Below, piece by piece: positions 33,080 through 44,454 of a stretch of DNA of 64,000 bases. The notes beneath the pieces were generated by a model. The model saw nothing but the letters and a program-made list of their open reading frames with translations, was not told where the DNA came from and ran no database searches. Source of the stretch: Oegoconia quadripuncta (taxonomy: Eukaryota; Arthropoda; Insecta; Lepidoptera; Autostichidae); contig OX438755.1 of the NCBI GenBank assembly GCA_949316235.1, positions 17,625,151 through 17,689,150 of the forward strand, written 5' to 3'. Position numbers and translations under genes: made by a program. Every line of letters begins with the position of its first letter. The first letter of the stretch is position 1.

Positions 33080-33190
33080 ATGGGCATAATGGCTGGAAGA
33101 GATCTCTATTAGAGATAAGCTCACCTTTGTACAATATTTCCGACTGATTGTCAACATGTTTTTTATGTGCAATAAAGAAAGAATACAATA
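33080..33190 (+). mobile_element. LINE 3' tail fragment
   Basis: Contains the tail motif GGCTGGAAGAGATCTCTATT...AGATAAGCTCACCTT...CAATAAAG, shared with tails near 1262, 25495, 60705 and 63358. It sits in an intron of the accessory gene. Confidence 0.6.
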
Positions 33191-33313
33191 AGTCTGATCA
33201 GTGTTGCTCATAAATAAAAAAGATTTAAGAACAAGTTTTTATTTTAATATGTACTAAAAAGAAATAAAGAAGATTATTTATAGATCCATTAAAACTTGTA
33301 AAATGTAAAAATA

Positions 33314-33395
33314 TGGCGCGAGAAGAATCTGTAACCGGTTAATGTTACCTAATGCAACAATGATTCTAGAATCTCTTATTCCAATTCTCGCGCCA
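33314..33395. mobile_element. Short MITE with TGGCGCGAGAA ends
   Basis: 82 bp between TGGCGCGAGAAGAATCT and ATTCCAATTCTCGCGCCA, perfect 11-bp inverted ends. Target duplication not clear. Confidence 0.55.
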
Positions 33396-34068
33396 AAAAA
33401 CGGAATGCTGCATGTTTATATTTCTGCAAAATTGGAAAGTGGGGCATCTCATGCAAAAGAGGAAAATTACATGAATTTTTAAATACCATTCATTCTTTGT
33501 TTTACTAAGAAACTATCAATGGTACGTAATCAAACACGACTGTCAAAATGTCATCCATCACTAAAAAACTTACCTGTACATTCACGATTTTATCACAAAT
33601 GGCTTGGTCAGAGATACCCGAAACATAAGCGTTTGGGTGTCCACGTTATACCATTCGAAACATATACATATATGGAAAACATATAAAATTTAATATAAAA
33701 CGTCACAGTGCAAGTCAAGTTGTATGGTTTCATGAGAGTGGAGTAGAGTATTAAGCAAGAGAGTATGTACCGTGCCAACGGATATGAACAGCCCCACAAT
33801 CGAGAGTGCATCTAATTAGTAACAAATGGTGGTCCTTGCTGAAATCTAAACAAATTACTAGTACTTCTAATATTCACCTACTTAGCAATATTACAATTGT
33901 GTGCGAGCGTCAGTCACTGCAAATCACTATATTACTACTGCATCTAAAATCAGTTTCTGATTACATATAACTATATATACAAGTACAAGAGAGTGGAGGG
34001 AGACCGCATTTTATAGCTTGCTTATGTATACTCTAAGGGATTAACCAAACATACTAATAATTACTCAC

Positions 34069-34196
34069 AGATTCATTTAAATATTTCCACTCTTTGAGTG
34101 CTGCTTTCAGTTTCATTCGGTGTCCCACTATTGGTACTAACTGTTTCCAACCATCTTCATCAAGTAGATGTATAGTATCATCATCAATGCAATTAT
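34069..34196 (-). CDS. Accessory gene exon 2, SAM-like domain core
   Basis: 128 nt, acceptor tttgcag and donor TCT|gtgag. It encodes (D)NCIDDDTIHLLDEDGWKQL then VPIVGHRMKLKAALKEWK. The pattern 'ID-DTL-LL-EDD-L---GHR-KL--AL' is characteristic of SAM domains. Phase 1 in, 0 out, matching exons 1 and 3. Confidence 0.7.
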
Positions 34197-34655
34197 CTGC
34201 AAATTAGTAATGATTAGTAAAAACTACAATTTAATTGATCACAGGCCTACAGTATAGAGAGTTGGCCCGTCTAACATATAATACAACCAATACCTACAAG
34301 AAATTTTTTTAGAATTTTCGTCTGTCTGTTTGTTATATTATGGCATCACGGAAGTCACTGAAATTGTTAGACGAATGCTGACGGGAACCAAACAAATTGA
34401 CTGTAATTTTAAAGTACAAATCCCAAATAATTTATGACAGGATGCCGAGATGAGAATTTATCTTAGGTATAACTGGGTCTAAGCCCCCACAGCACAATGT
34501 TTGACCGCTGGAATGAGGGAGGAAAGAGATTTTGCTCATAATCTTTGCTGGAGGGATGAACTGTAGATATGCTGACAGTCCAGTCATTTTATTCAAGATC
34601 TATTTTGATTTTTGTAACTCTAGCAAACTGATTTTACTAAATTCATTGAACTTAC

Positions 34656-34728
34656 CGATAAATATCTGTAAATATTGTTCTGCCAACTGCGTCTTACGAA
34701 GTAGTTCTGTGGTAATTGAATTTTCCAT
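34656..34728 (-). CDS. Accessory gene exon 1 (start codon)
   Basis: 73 nt. ATG then ENSITTELLRKTQLAEQYLQ, donor ATCG|gtaagt, phase 1 out. The residues form the first helix leading into the SAM-like domain of exon 2. I chose this ATG because it is the only one in the frame and an in-frame stop (TAA) lies just upstream. Confidence 0.6.
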
Positions 34729-34729
34729 T

Positions 34730-35642
34730 TTATTAACCCTCAGAATAAAAACTCCCCTTAGGTAGCTGTACGCCGCTTGTTCTTAATTTGAGCTTTTACC
34801 TACATATAAAAAAAAAATAATTTGACAGCTGATAGTGTCGTTAGGGGCTCAAAATAAAAGATTACAGAAGGACCGCTCCCTAAAACCTCGGCTGACCGCA
34901 AAGCACTATCACCAGGTCTAAACTTGTCAGACTCACTAAGGTGTTGTTTAAAACAAAATCCCGTTTGTCATGAATTGTCAATAATAGGTACCTACCGCTT
35001 ATTCATTTTGACAACACGTTCTAATGAGGAAGTCTGCATAAAATCGGCTGAGAATGCCCGATGTGTGCGTGCGAAAAGTGGTCTCTCTGCTCGGGAGCGC
35101 GCCGAAACCTTACCTACTTTGTGTTAGGGGGTGTAAAACAACTTTGGCCCTAACACCACGACAGTCGACCGACACCCCAACCTCTTATAATAATTTAGTT
35201 TAAAATGCCTGGTACCTAGTCACTAGTGGACAAAAATTTTAATTAACGCACGTGTTCGTACTTTGTAATCAACTAGTTGGATTGAATTTCGTTTGTTTGG
35301 GAATAGAAAATGTAAAGATTTAAATTTCTTTTACTAATATAATGTACATAATATAAATATTTTTGATTTCTTACCTTCTTTACTGATGGAAAGAAAACTT
35401 CACGGCCCTTCACGCTGCTTCGCTGAACACAGAATGTTTTTTTAGGGTTGCCAGGAATGTTTCTGTAATTTCCCCATATTTCATAATATTCCCCCAAATG
35501 TTTTTTAAATGAAATGCAATGCTTTACTTTTATGTACCGATGTAATATAGTTTGTTACCTTTAAAATAAAATTAAAACTAAAACACTGATCGTCAAATTG
35601 ACCATTTCATAAAATGATTCAAATAAATTAAGGTTGTGTTAG
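34730..35642. promoter_or_regulatory. Region upstream of the accessory gene, possible promoter
   Basis: Lies 5' of the accessory gene's ATG (minus strand). Contains a short GTTAGGGG/CCCTAAC hairpin near 35126-35156 and a GC-richer patch at 35050-35110. No promoter motif identified with confidence; named only by position. Confidence 0.2.
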
Positions 35643-35650
35643 GTTGCATG

Positions 35651-35834
35651 CTCGGAGCAATGACAAGCCTGGAGAAGCAGTAATAAGTTGATTGTCGTAT
35701 AGGTATATCCGTACTATTTGGTTTAATGTACACAACAACGTTTATATATGAAAACCACTTTGACAGCGCGTAACGAGCACGTTATTGGCAAAGTAGCATA
35801 GCGAATACGGGCCCAGGCTTGTCATTGCTCCGAG
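35651..35834. mobile_element. hAT-like MITE with 8-bp target duplication
   Basis: 184 bp with inverted ends CTCGGAGCAATGACAAGCCT...AGGCTTGTCATTGCTCCGAG (over 20 bp perfect), flanked on each side by the 8-bp direct repeat GTTGCATG. An 8-bp duplication is the hallmark of hAT elements, although the ends lack the usual CAG start. Confidence 0.88.
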
Positions 35835-36130
35835 GTTGCATGTGAATTAGCATAACGAGCGAGCGCAGCGAGCGACCTTCAAAATCAGTTATGGCAAATG
35901 GCCACCGACGAACGGCTATCCGATTATCCCTCTTTTTATTTGGAGCAAGGCGTGGGGAAGATCTACAGGGTGAATTAAAATGTAAATTTTACTATCCGCC
36001 CAGCCATTTCATGAAATGGACCAATTCAATGATCGGTCTACGACATATTAATGAACGAATCAGGATATTAATTATGCATTACATAGGTACATGTACCAAA
36101 ACAACAACAATAACAGAATTCGTAGTGTAA

Positions 36131-36419
36131 GTATAGCGTAATAACTAATAGTGAGCGAACTTCTTTGTCTCGGCGCTAAACGTCGACAATCGGCTACACA
36201 TATGACATGTGTCTGTCAGGGTCTCACAAAAAATGTATGCAAGTACCTACGTTCCTACACATTGATAATGTTTGTATGTTCAAAATTTTTGTATTCATTT
36301 GTTCCTGCATTCATTAGTTCTAATAAAATATTACTTTCGAGATTTAATAATATACCTACCTATCTTCTTAGCGACGACAAGCCGAAGTGAGTGAATAAAA
36401 GTGAGTAATTATTACGCTA
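36131..36419. mobile_element. Possible MITE with TAGTGTAA direct repeats
   Basis: TAGTGTAA stands at 36123-36130 and again at 36420-36427, enclosing inverted sequences TATAGCGTAATAACTA...GTAATTATTACGCTA. The inverted ends are offset by about 3 bp, so the boundaries are not exact. Confidence 0.5.
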
Positions 36420-36721
36420 TAGTGTAAACATAAATGTATATGGAAGAACTCTAGATACTTGATTTAAATTTAAAAGGCATTCGAGAAAAACCTTATCTCA
36501 ATTTAAATCTGTCTAATCTTAGACCGATCACAATACCTCATTGCTAGCTAAATAAAGGCGTGATGTTATCTACCACGACCAAGGAAGATTTTCTTATTCG
36601 ATTTGCGGTACCTACATATTCATAAAAAGTGTACAATTATTGTACTTTTGAATTTAAAATTCGTGTGTTTTGGTATTCATTCTCATTCCGCTAAGTTTCC
36701 CTGAGTGCGAAACTGCACGAA

Positions 36722-36809
36722 TTCAAAAAATTACTCAACTGACATGGTACCAGATTTATCTGTCTGCCAAGATAAACCTGGTACCATGTCAATTGAGTAA
36801 TTTTTTGAA
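36722..36809. repeat. Near-perfect 40-bp-arm hairpin
   Basis: Arms TTCAAAAAATTACTCAACTG... and its inverse, about 40 bp with only two mismatches and an 8-base loop. The stem contains GGTACC near its middle. Too small for a transposon with a gene; could be a MITE core or a hairpin RNA source. Confidence 0.75.
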
Positions 36810-37240
36810 CTTGAACCATTGTTTCCAAATATACCAAAACAATCGTGCAAAAATGGTACAAACACTATTTTTTTCTATTTAAGCACTATTTTTCGACATA
36901 TTTGGGCTACATTTTACATTATACATATGCGAAAAAAATGCCCCTTGTATTTTATGTACCTAGTCTTCTTTCTTTTACTTATTTTCTGGAATGAATTCCT
37001 ACCATAACTGTTTATAAATGCGTTGGTGTGGTCACATAAATAGAAGATAAATATACACACACCTAACACACCACACGTTTTTGTCTTTATTAAGTGTATT
37101 TAGGATGAGAGAAGTCCGGTTTCGGCTTATGTAATTGAATGAATTGAAATTTTAGCATCTATATAATCTATATCTAATAAATGTGGAATTCTAGTATCTA
37201 GCATCTGGCAACACCGACACTACATCACAGTCTAGTTTCG

Positions 37241-37480
37241 GACAGCATTCTAGAGGAAAGCTACTTATAATGTACCGCATACATTACATTCTAGAGGAAA
37301 GCTACTTATAATGTACCGCATACATTACATTCTAGATGCAAGCTACTTATACTGTACCGTATACATAATACGGTCGCAGCATCATTACCTGGTTGAAGAA
37401 TACTTATAATGGATCGGTATCTTTACACAATGTTGCAGCGACAGTATAAGTACGTGGCGTCGTTTTAATGTATCAATTAC
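37241..37480. repeat. Short direct repeats leading into the 157-bp satellite
   Basis: Two near-identical units of about 56 bp (ATTCTAGAGGAAAGCTACTT ... GCATACATTAC) and a third diverged one, followed by a first partial unit of the large array. Confidence 0.7.
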
Positions 37481-37489
37481 AATTTATTG

Positions 37490-40400
37490 CAGATGCGAGC
37501 TGCTTATAGTGTACCCTATACATCATACGGTCGCAGCATCATTACCTGGTTGAAGAATACTTATAATGGATCGGTATCTTTACACAATGTTGCAGCGACA
37601 GTATAAGTACGTGTCGTCGTTTTAGTGTATCAATTACACTTTATTGTAGATGAGAGCTACTTATAGTGTACCGTATACATCATACGATCGCAGCATCATT
37701 ACCTGGTTGAAGAATACTTATAATGGATCGGTATCTTTACACAATGTTGCAGCGACAGTATAAGTTCGTGGCGTCGTTTTAATGTGTCAATTACACTTAT
37801 TGTAGATGAGAGCTACTTATAGTGTACCGTATACATCATACGATCGCAGCATCATTACCTGGTTGAAGAATACTTAATGGATCGGTATCTTTACACAATG
37901 TTGCAGCGACAGTATAAGTACGTGGCGTCGTTTTAATGTATCAATTACAATTTATTGTAGATGCGAGCTGCTTATAGTGTACCCTATACATCATACGGTC
38001 GCAGCATCATTACCTGGTTGAAGAATACTTATAATGGATCGGTATCTTTACACAATGTTGCAGCGACAGTATAAGTACGTGTCGTCGTTTTAGTGTATCA
38101 ATTACACTTTATTGTAGATGAGAGCTACTTATAGTGTACCGTATACATCATACGATCGCAGCATCATTACCTGGTTGAAGAATACTTATAATGGATCGGT
38201 ATCTTTACACAATGTTGCAGCGACAGTATAAGTTCGTGGCGTCGTTTTAATGTATCAATTACACTTTATTGTAGATGAGAGCTACTTATAGTGTACCGTA
38301 TACATCATACGATCGCAGCATCATTGCCTGGTTGAAGAATACTTATAATGGATCGGTATCTTTACACAATGTTGCAGCGACAGTATAAGTACGTGGCGTC
38401 GTTTTAATCTATCAATTACAATTTATTGTAGATGCGAGCTACTTATAGTGTACCCTATACATCTTACGGTCGCAGCATCATTACCTGGTTGAAGAATACT
38501 TATAATGGATCGGTATCTTTACACAATGTTGCAGCGACAGTATAAGTACGTGGCGTCGTTTTAATCTATCAATTACAATTTATTGTAGATGCGAGCTACT
38601 TATAGTGTACCGTATACATCATACGGTCGCAGCATCATTACCTGGTTGAAGAATACTTATAATGGATCGGTATCTTTACACAATGTTGCAGCGACAGTAT
38701 AAGTTCGTGGCGTCGTTTTAATGTATCAATTACACTTTATCGTAGATGAGAGCTACTTATAGTGTACCGTATACATCATACGATCGCAGCATCATTACCT
38801 GGTTGAAGAATACTTATAATGGATCGGTATCTTTACACAATGTTGCAGCGACAGTATAAGTACGTGGCGTCGTTTTAATGTATCAATTACACTTTATTGT
38901 AGATGCGAGTTACTTATAGTGTACCGTATACATCATACGGTCGCAGCATCATTACCTGGTTGAAGAATACTTATAATGGATCGGTATCTTTACACAATGT
39001 TGCAGCGACAGTATAAGTTCGTGGCGTCGTTTTAATGTGTCAATTACACTTATTGTAGATGAGAGCTACTTATAGTGTACCGTATACATCATACGGTCGC
39101 AGCATCATTACCTGGTTGAAGAATACTTATAATGGATCGGTATCTTTACACAATGTTGCAGCGACAGTATAAGTTCGTGGCGTCGTTTTAATGTATCAAT
39201 TACACTTTATTGTAGATGAGAGCTACTTATAGTGTACCGTATACATCATACGATCGCAGCATCATTACCTGGTTGAAGAATACTTATAATGGATCGGTAT
39301 CTTTACACAATGTTGCAGCGACAGTATAAGTACGTGGCGTCGTTTTAATGTATCAATTACACTTTATTGTAGATGCGAGTTACTTATAGTGCACCGTATA
39401 CATCATACGGTCGCAGCATCATTACCTGGTTGAAGAATACTTATAATGGATCGGTATCTTTACACAATGTTGCAGCGACAGTATAAGTTCGTGGCGTCGT
39501 TTTAATGTGTCAATTACACTTATTGTAGATGAGAGCTACTTATAGTGTACCGTATACATCATATGGTCGCAGCATCATTACCTGGTTGAAGAATACTTAT
39601 AATGGATCGGTATCTTTACACAATGTTGCAGCGACAGTATAAGTACGTGGCGTCGTTTTAATGTATCAATTACACTTTATTGTAGATGCGAGTTACTTAT
39701 AGTGCACCGTATACATCATACGGTCGCAGCATCATTACCTGGTTGAAGAATACTTATAATGGATCGGTATCTTTACACAATGTTGCAGCGACAGTATAAG
39801 TTCGTGGCGTCGTTTTAATGTGTCAATTACACTTATTGTAGATGAGAGCTACTTATAGTGTACCGTATACATCATATGGTCGCAGCATCATTACCTGGTT
39901 GAAGAATACTTATAATGGATCGGTATCTTTACACAATGTTGCAGCGACAGTATAAGTACGTGGCGTCGTTTTAATGTATCAATTACACTTTATTGTAGAT
40001 GCGAGTTACTTATAGTGTACCGTATACATCATACGGTCGCAGCATCATTACCTGGTTGAAGAATACTTATAATGGATCGGTATCTTTACACAATGTTGCA
40101 GCGACAGTATAAGTACGTGGCGTCGTTTTAATGTATCAATTGCAATTTATTGTAGATGCGAGCTACTTATAGTGTACTCTATACATCATACGGTCGCAGC
40201 ATCATTACCTGGTTGAAGAATACTTATAATGGATCGGTATCTTTACACAATGTTGCAGCGACAGTATAAGTACGTGGCGTCGTTTTAATGTATCAATTAC
40301 ACTTTATTGTAGATGCGAGTTACTTATAGTGTACCGTATACATCATACGGTCGCAGCATCATTACCTGGTTGAAGAATACTTATAATGGATCGGTATCTT

Positions 40401-40925
40401 TACACAATGTTGCAGCGACAGTATAAGTACGTGGCGTCGTTTTAATGTATCAATTGCAATTTATTGTAGATGCGAGCTACTTATAGTGTACTCTATACAT
40501 CATACGGTCGCAGCATCATTACCTGGTTGAAGAATACTTATAATGGATCGGTATCTTTACACAATGTTGCAGTGACAGTATAAGTACGTGGCGTCGTTTT
40601 AATGTATCAATTACACTTTATTGTAGATACGAGCTACTTATAGTGTACCGCATACAGTATAGGGTTGCAGTATCATTATCTGGTGGAAGAATACTTATAA
40701 TGGATAGGTATCCTTAACCAATGTTTCAGCTACAGTATAAGTATGTGGCATCATTTTAAGGTATCAATTACACTTTATTGTAGATACGAGCTACTTATAG
40801 TGTTTCGCATACAGTATAGGGTCGCAGCATCATTATCTGGTAGAAAAATACTTATAATGGAGCATTATCCCTAAACGATCTTTCAGCGACAGTATAAGTA
40901 CGTGACATCATTATATTGTATCAGT
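37490..40925. repeat. About 157-bp satellite array, about 22 units
   Basis: Unit: GATG(A/C)GAG(C/T)TACTTATAGT, GTACCGTATACATCATACG, CATCATTACCTGGTTGAAGA, ATAATGGATCGGTATC, ACAGTATAAGT(A/T)CGTGGCG and so on. Period 155-157 bp; some units lack 2-3 bases at ACAC(TT)TATTG. From about 38.9 to 40.5 kb GATGAGAGCT and GATGCGAG(T/C)T forms alternate, suggesting a dimeric higher-order unit of about 312 bp. Units at the right edge (40.6-40.9 kb) decay. No coding potential. Confidence 0.95.
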
Positions 40926-41404
40926 TACGGTATATTGTACATACGATTTAGTTATAATGTACCGCACACTTTACATGGTGTTGCAGCATTTTCCGGTCGC
41001 AAGCTATACAATCAACCATTCTACTTATATAATGCTCAAACCGCAGTTTAAGTATGTATCACCATTGTAATGTACTGCTAACATTACTTACACAGTATTA
41101 TAATGTTACTACATACTTATAAGGATAAAACAATGTTGTAATGAAGTGTATAGTGTCCTTTTCCAAACTAGATTGTTGCCACTTACGTACTGTTAAGATG
41201 AGGCAACATGAGTAAATAGGCGTCGTCTTTATACGTAGTTGACTGCAAATACATTATAGGAAATGTTGTGGCGTACAACGCGTCTGGAAACGGTTACCTT
41301 AATATGTAGTCCTCAACAAAAATACGGTCACCACATCCTTATTTTAGTTTAAATTGCATATACATTACGGTAATGTACGTGCAAACTAAAAATTTTTCTC
41401 AGTG
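40926..41404. repeat. Decayed satellite-like subterminal sequence to the right CACTG end
   Basis: No ORF. Diverged pieces of the array (TACTTATAATG, CATACTTATAAGG) and TACATTACGGTAATGTAC near 41370, then the inverted terminus TTTTTCTCAGTG at 41393-41404. Confidence 0.45.
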
Positions 41405-41409
41405 TAGCG

Positions 41410-42150
41410 GACGCCTTTTACAATGACGTTTCTAGGTAAAGAGCATAATCAAAGATAAACAGATGAGGGTAGTAATTGTCCTTAACAGGTGCAGTCCAAT
41501 CGGATTGACTAGAGCTGGTAGAAAAGAGATAAAGACTTACCGTTCGCCCGATATAACGTTGATAGTAAGTCTAAGTGCATTAGTCGGGCGGGAATCTCTC
41601 ATCTGACGGTGTACGTACGTACCTACAATGATATACTATTGATTAAACTAGATGTGGCAAATATAGCAAATAACACAAGTTTATGATAGATAGATAGATA
41701 AGCATTAATTTGTATCTATGTACACACACATAACAAAATTTTACATATGAAAAAACCAACTAAAAACAATAAAGAACAAGTACAGATAATGAAATATTAT
41801 GTGTGTGCCGCAGTATACACAAAGGCTACAGCTCAGTCTGTGGATTTTCCCGAGGCGGGCAAAACACTGGTAGGTATTCTGCTGTGGAACCTGAGGGTTG
41901 GTCGAGGGACAAATGGAATTTTATGTGTTTAGTGTTACTAAATCAAAAACTAACATTATTGGTAAATTGATTTTAGTGTAAGATATTTACATTTCAATGA
42001 CTGTGAAGTGAATATTGGGTTATTCCGTAACATATTGGATTCAACCACAACCAATACAACTCTTCCCACCAAGGATAAATCATGAGCCGAAGACTCTCCC
42101 AATCGACATACTTGACGCTAAAACACAAACAAAAGTAAACGATTCTGAAA
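41410..42150. other. Unassigned sequence right of the candidate element
   Basis: Contains a (GATA)n microsatellite near 41685. No gene. The 61-codon ORF at 41747 has no domain. Confidence 0.5.
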
Positions 42151-42154
42151 TCAC

Positions 42155-42271
42155 CTTTAGTATGGAAGTCCAACAATTTTCGGCCGAATCGCCTGTGGTT
42201 CCTAGTGGAATGTGGTTCGTAATCAAGAGTGGAGTCACCAGGCGAAAATTGTTGTACTTCCATACTAAAGG
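42155..42271. mobile_element. Small palindromic MITE
   Basis: 117 bp, arms CCTTTAGTATGGAAGTCCAA, CAATTTTCG and their inverse (29 bp). ORFs on both strands here are mirror readings of the palindrome. Confidence 0.65.
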
Positions 42272-42448
42272 CGAGTTCAGAATGGTTTATTTTTATGGGT
42301 AATTGTAAATTGTTCGAATTCGATTATGGTGCCTTGTGGAAAGTTGTTCGTAATCAAGTGTGACGTCACCAAGGAGGTACACGAATTCTCCATGACTCGG
42401 GAATAAATGTTCGTATTGATCACCCAAACATTTACCCCGCGCATATAC

Positions 42449-42960
42449 TTTTTTTTTTTTACATGAGAGGGCGGCAAACGAGCATGCGGGTCACTTGATG
42501 GAAAGCAATCACCGCCGCCCATGGACACCCGCAACACCAAAAGGGTCACAGATGCGTTGCCGGCCTTTGAGGAAGGTGTAGGCTCGTTTCTTGAAGGTTC
42601 CAATGTCGTACTCGTTCGGGAGTACCGCTGCCGGAAGTCCGTTCCACAGGTTGGTCGTACGTGGTAAGAAGTTTCTTGAGAAACGTACAGTGGTAGACTT
42701 CCACTCATCCAGGTGATGTGGATGGAAATTTAATTTTCTCCGAGAAGTGTATCGGTTAAATTGAGCAGCGGGTATTAGCTCGAACAGTTCTTCAGAACAC
42801 TCCCCATGAAATATGCGATAGAGAATGCAGAGGGACGCGACGTCTCTTCGCAACGCCAGGGGATCCAGTCGGTCAGTGAGACTCTCTTGGCCGACAATTC
42901 GGACTGCGCGACGTTGAACGCGGTCAAAAGGAAGAAGTTAATGTTTATGATGCGAGTGTT
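42449..42960 (-). pseudogene. 5'-truncated LINE, ORF2 C-terminus and poly(A)
   Basis: Minus-strand remnant. [20 protein letters not shown] then [20 protein letters not shown] and [20 protein letters not shown] followed by [13 protein letters not shown] are the C-terminal segment of Jockey/CR1-like ORF2 proteins. It ends in a poly(A) tract (T-run at 42449-42460 on plus). The frame is intact for about 150 residues. Confidence 0.8.
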
Positions 42961-43195
42961 ACACAGTTTGTCACATCCAGTAACCACTATCTCTCGGAGA
43001 ATCGATCTAACGCGTATGCAATTCGAAATTTTGCATCTGCGCTACAACGTGGCTCCAACGCCCTAACTCCAATTAGCGCTGGAGTCTATTGCACCTGCAC
43101 TCTCAGAATATTGCTCTAGCTTGTCTGATATTACTTGCATTTAATGGATAATGGAGTTGGTTATAGAAGCTTGCAGCCGAAATTTTATATATATT

Positions 43196-43426
43196 GAAGC
43201 TTTCCACCCGCGGCTTCGGCTGCGTGTAATAGTTTATCGCGTATATGTTTAATTTGTTTATCGCGCGGGAACTACTCCCTTTATCGGGATAATCCTATGT
43301 TTTAATTCAGAGTATATTCTACCTATATACCAATTTCATCCAAATCCGTTCATCAGTTTCGCTGAGATTTAGCAGCAAACAAATAAGCATCAAAACTTTA
43401 GCATTTATAATATTAGTTAGATTCGT
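43196..43426 (+). repeat. Dispersed repeat, intact copy
   Basis: CGCGGCTTCGGCTGCGTGTA, GGAACTACTCCCTTTATCGG, CTACCTATATACCAATTTCA, TTTATAATATTAGTTAGAT. No ORF. Confidence 0.7.
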
Positions 43427-43429
43427 GTG

Positions 43430-44450
43430 AGATCGTTATACCTACTAAGACTTTGAGAATGATTGCAGAGCCCATGGGTAAACCATCCATTTATTAAATA
43501 TAAGTATATACACATACATTGAAAAAGCATAGGACAGAAATTACAATACACAAACGGCAAGCTTACAAGGCGGCGTTTTCTACCAGTAAACCCTCGGAAT
43601 GAAAAACCAATTTAATTTTTTTTATTGCAGATAAAGAGCGATACTTACAAATATAGAACAATACATTAACAAAACTATTGGAACACAATTGACAAAAGAT
43701 TAAGATATAAAGCAATAGTTTGATTATAGGACTAGCTTATTAAATAGTAAAATAATTTTATAGACCAATATATATTACATTACACACAATAAACACATAA
43801 TAATTATAAAAGCCTATGTACTAAAATACACATTAATAAATACTTACGTATTTAAATAATATAATAAATAGGCTTCTAGGAATTCGCTGAATGAAATCGT
43901 CTTGAAATGGCATCGACTCCCCACCTAGTACGTCATCTCACCAGCGCCCTTATTATTTAACCTCACTGTTATTTTATTTACCCGTTAACCATTAAATTCG
44001 GCAAGTCAAAATCAAAAATATTTTATTCAATGTCAGATACAAAAATGTGACTTATTGAAAGTGAGCATGTTTTTATTAAAACTACATAAACTAAAATTGT
44101 TGTTGGCAGTGTCGTTCGCTCAAGAAACGTGTTTAGAGAACTTTATTTTCTTTTACTAAAATGTTTTCACTTTGACGTGCTGAAGTCTTTTGAAGTGGTT
44201 ATGTTGACCGGACCTTCCAAAAGTCACTATGATAATTGACAGATAATATACAAACATGTCTAACGTGTACAACCCTTCGAGCCCGAATATTAATCGATAC
44301 CTATTATGGACTCGCTATGCCTGGAACCACAATCAATTGATTATCTCAGTAGGTATTACCGATTAACCGAGCTCGGGGGATGAATATTGAATACCCTGAA
44401 GGCGCTAACTATTAAATTATAGTAAATATTTTCCCTCTTAGTCGCAACCG
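43430..44450. other. Unassigned AT-rich sequence
   Basis: No ORF of note. A weak inverted pair near 44278-44375 (CGAGCCCGAATATTAATCGA / TACCGATTAACCGAGCTCG). Confidence 0.45.
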
Positions 44451-44454
44451 CTAT

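Larger units (their letters stand above)
30399..34728 (-). pseudogene. Transposon accessory gene (SAM-like domain), six exons, one frameshift
   Basis: Six minus-strand exons fit together by splice sites and phase: 34656-34728 (ATG), 34069-34196, 32327-32720, 31998-32184, 31071-31236 and 30399-30880 (stop). Together they give 1430 nt, one short of a multiple of three, i.e. about 476 residues. Exons 1-2 form a SAM-like helical domain. Exon 3 has a coiled or helical region and a basic, serine-rich tail. Exon 6 has a conserved C-terminal domain (QPFIIFVGES, then AVDAAFKIFHATGACYP). Exon 4 needs a 1-nt shift (near 32080-32100) between WRDTANFR and KAITLGEGKIDEYF. Phase before and after is otherwise consistent, so I read it as a one-base deletion and call this copy broken. 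I recall two-gene elements in other animals pairing such a protein with the transposase; this was not searched. It may regulate or escort the transposase. Confidence 0.7.
23013..41404. mobile_element. Candidate giant CACTA-like transposon with satellite-filled subterminal regions
   Basis: The left end reads CACTGAGAAAAAAATAG and the right end is its inverse, AAAAATTTTTCTCAGTG: 12 identical terminal bases (CACTGAGAAAAA) flanked by TA on both sides. CACTA/EnSpm elements start CACT(A/G) and duplicate 2-3 bp. Both ends carry the same motif a short way in (GTACATTACGCATAATGTA on the left; TACATTACGGTAATGTAC on the right) and each has a long tandem array next to it. The two genes inside include a DDE-type transposase-like ORF. 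Against this, the inverted repeat is short and A-rich, LINE tails and MITEs lie inside, and the arrays could belong to separate elements. Orientation is left open, although both genes are on the minus strand. Confidence 0.42.

Noticed and set aside
23013..41404. Maverick/Polinton or endogenous virus
   Set aside because: No protein-primed polymerase, retroviral-type integrase, ATPase, protease or capsid gene is seen; the ends start CACTG, not AG, and the flank is 2 bp, not 6.
42015..42302. Mirror ORFs with MEVQQFS starts on both strands
   Set aside because: Produced by a palindromic MITE; the same peptide appears on both strands for that reason.
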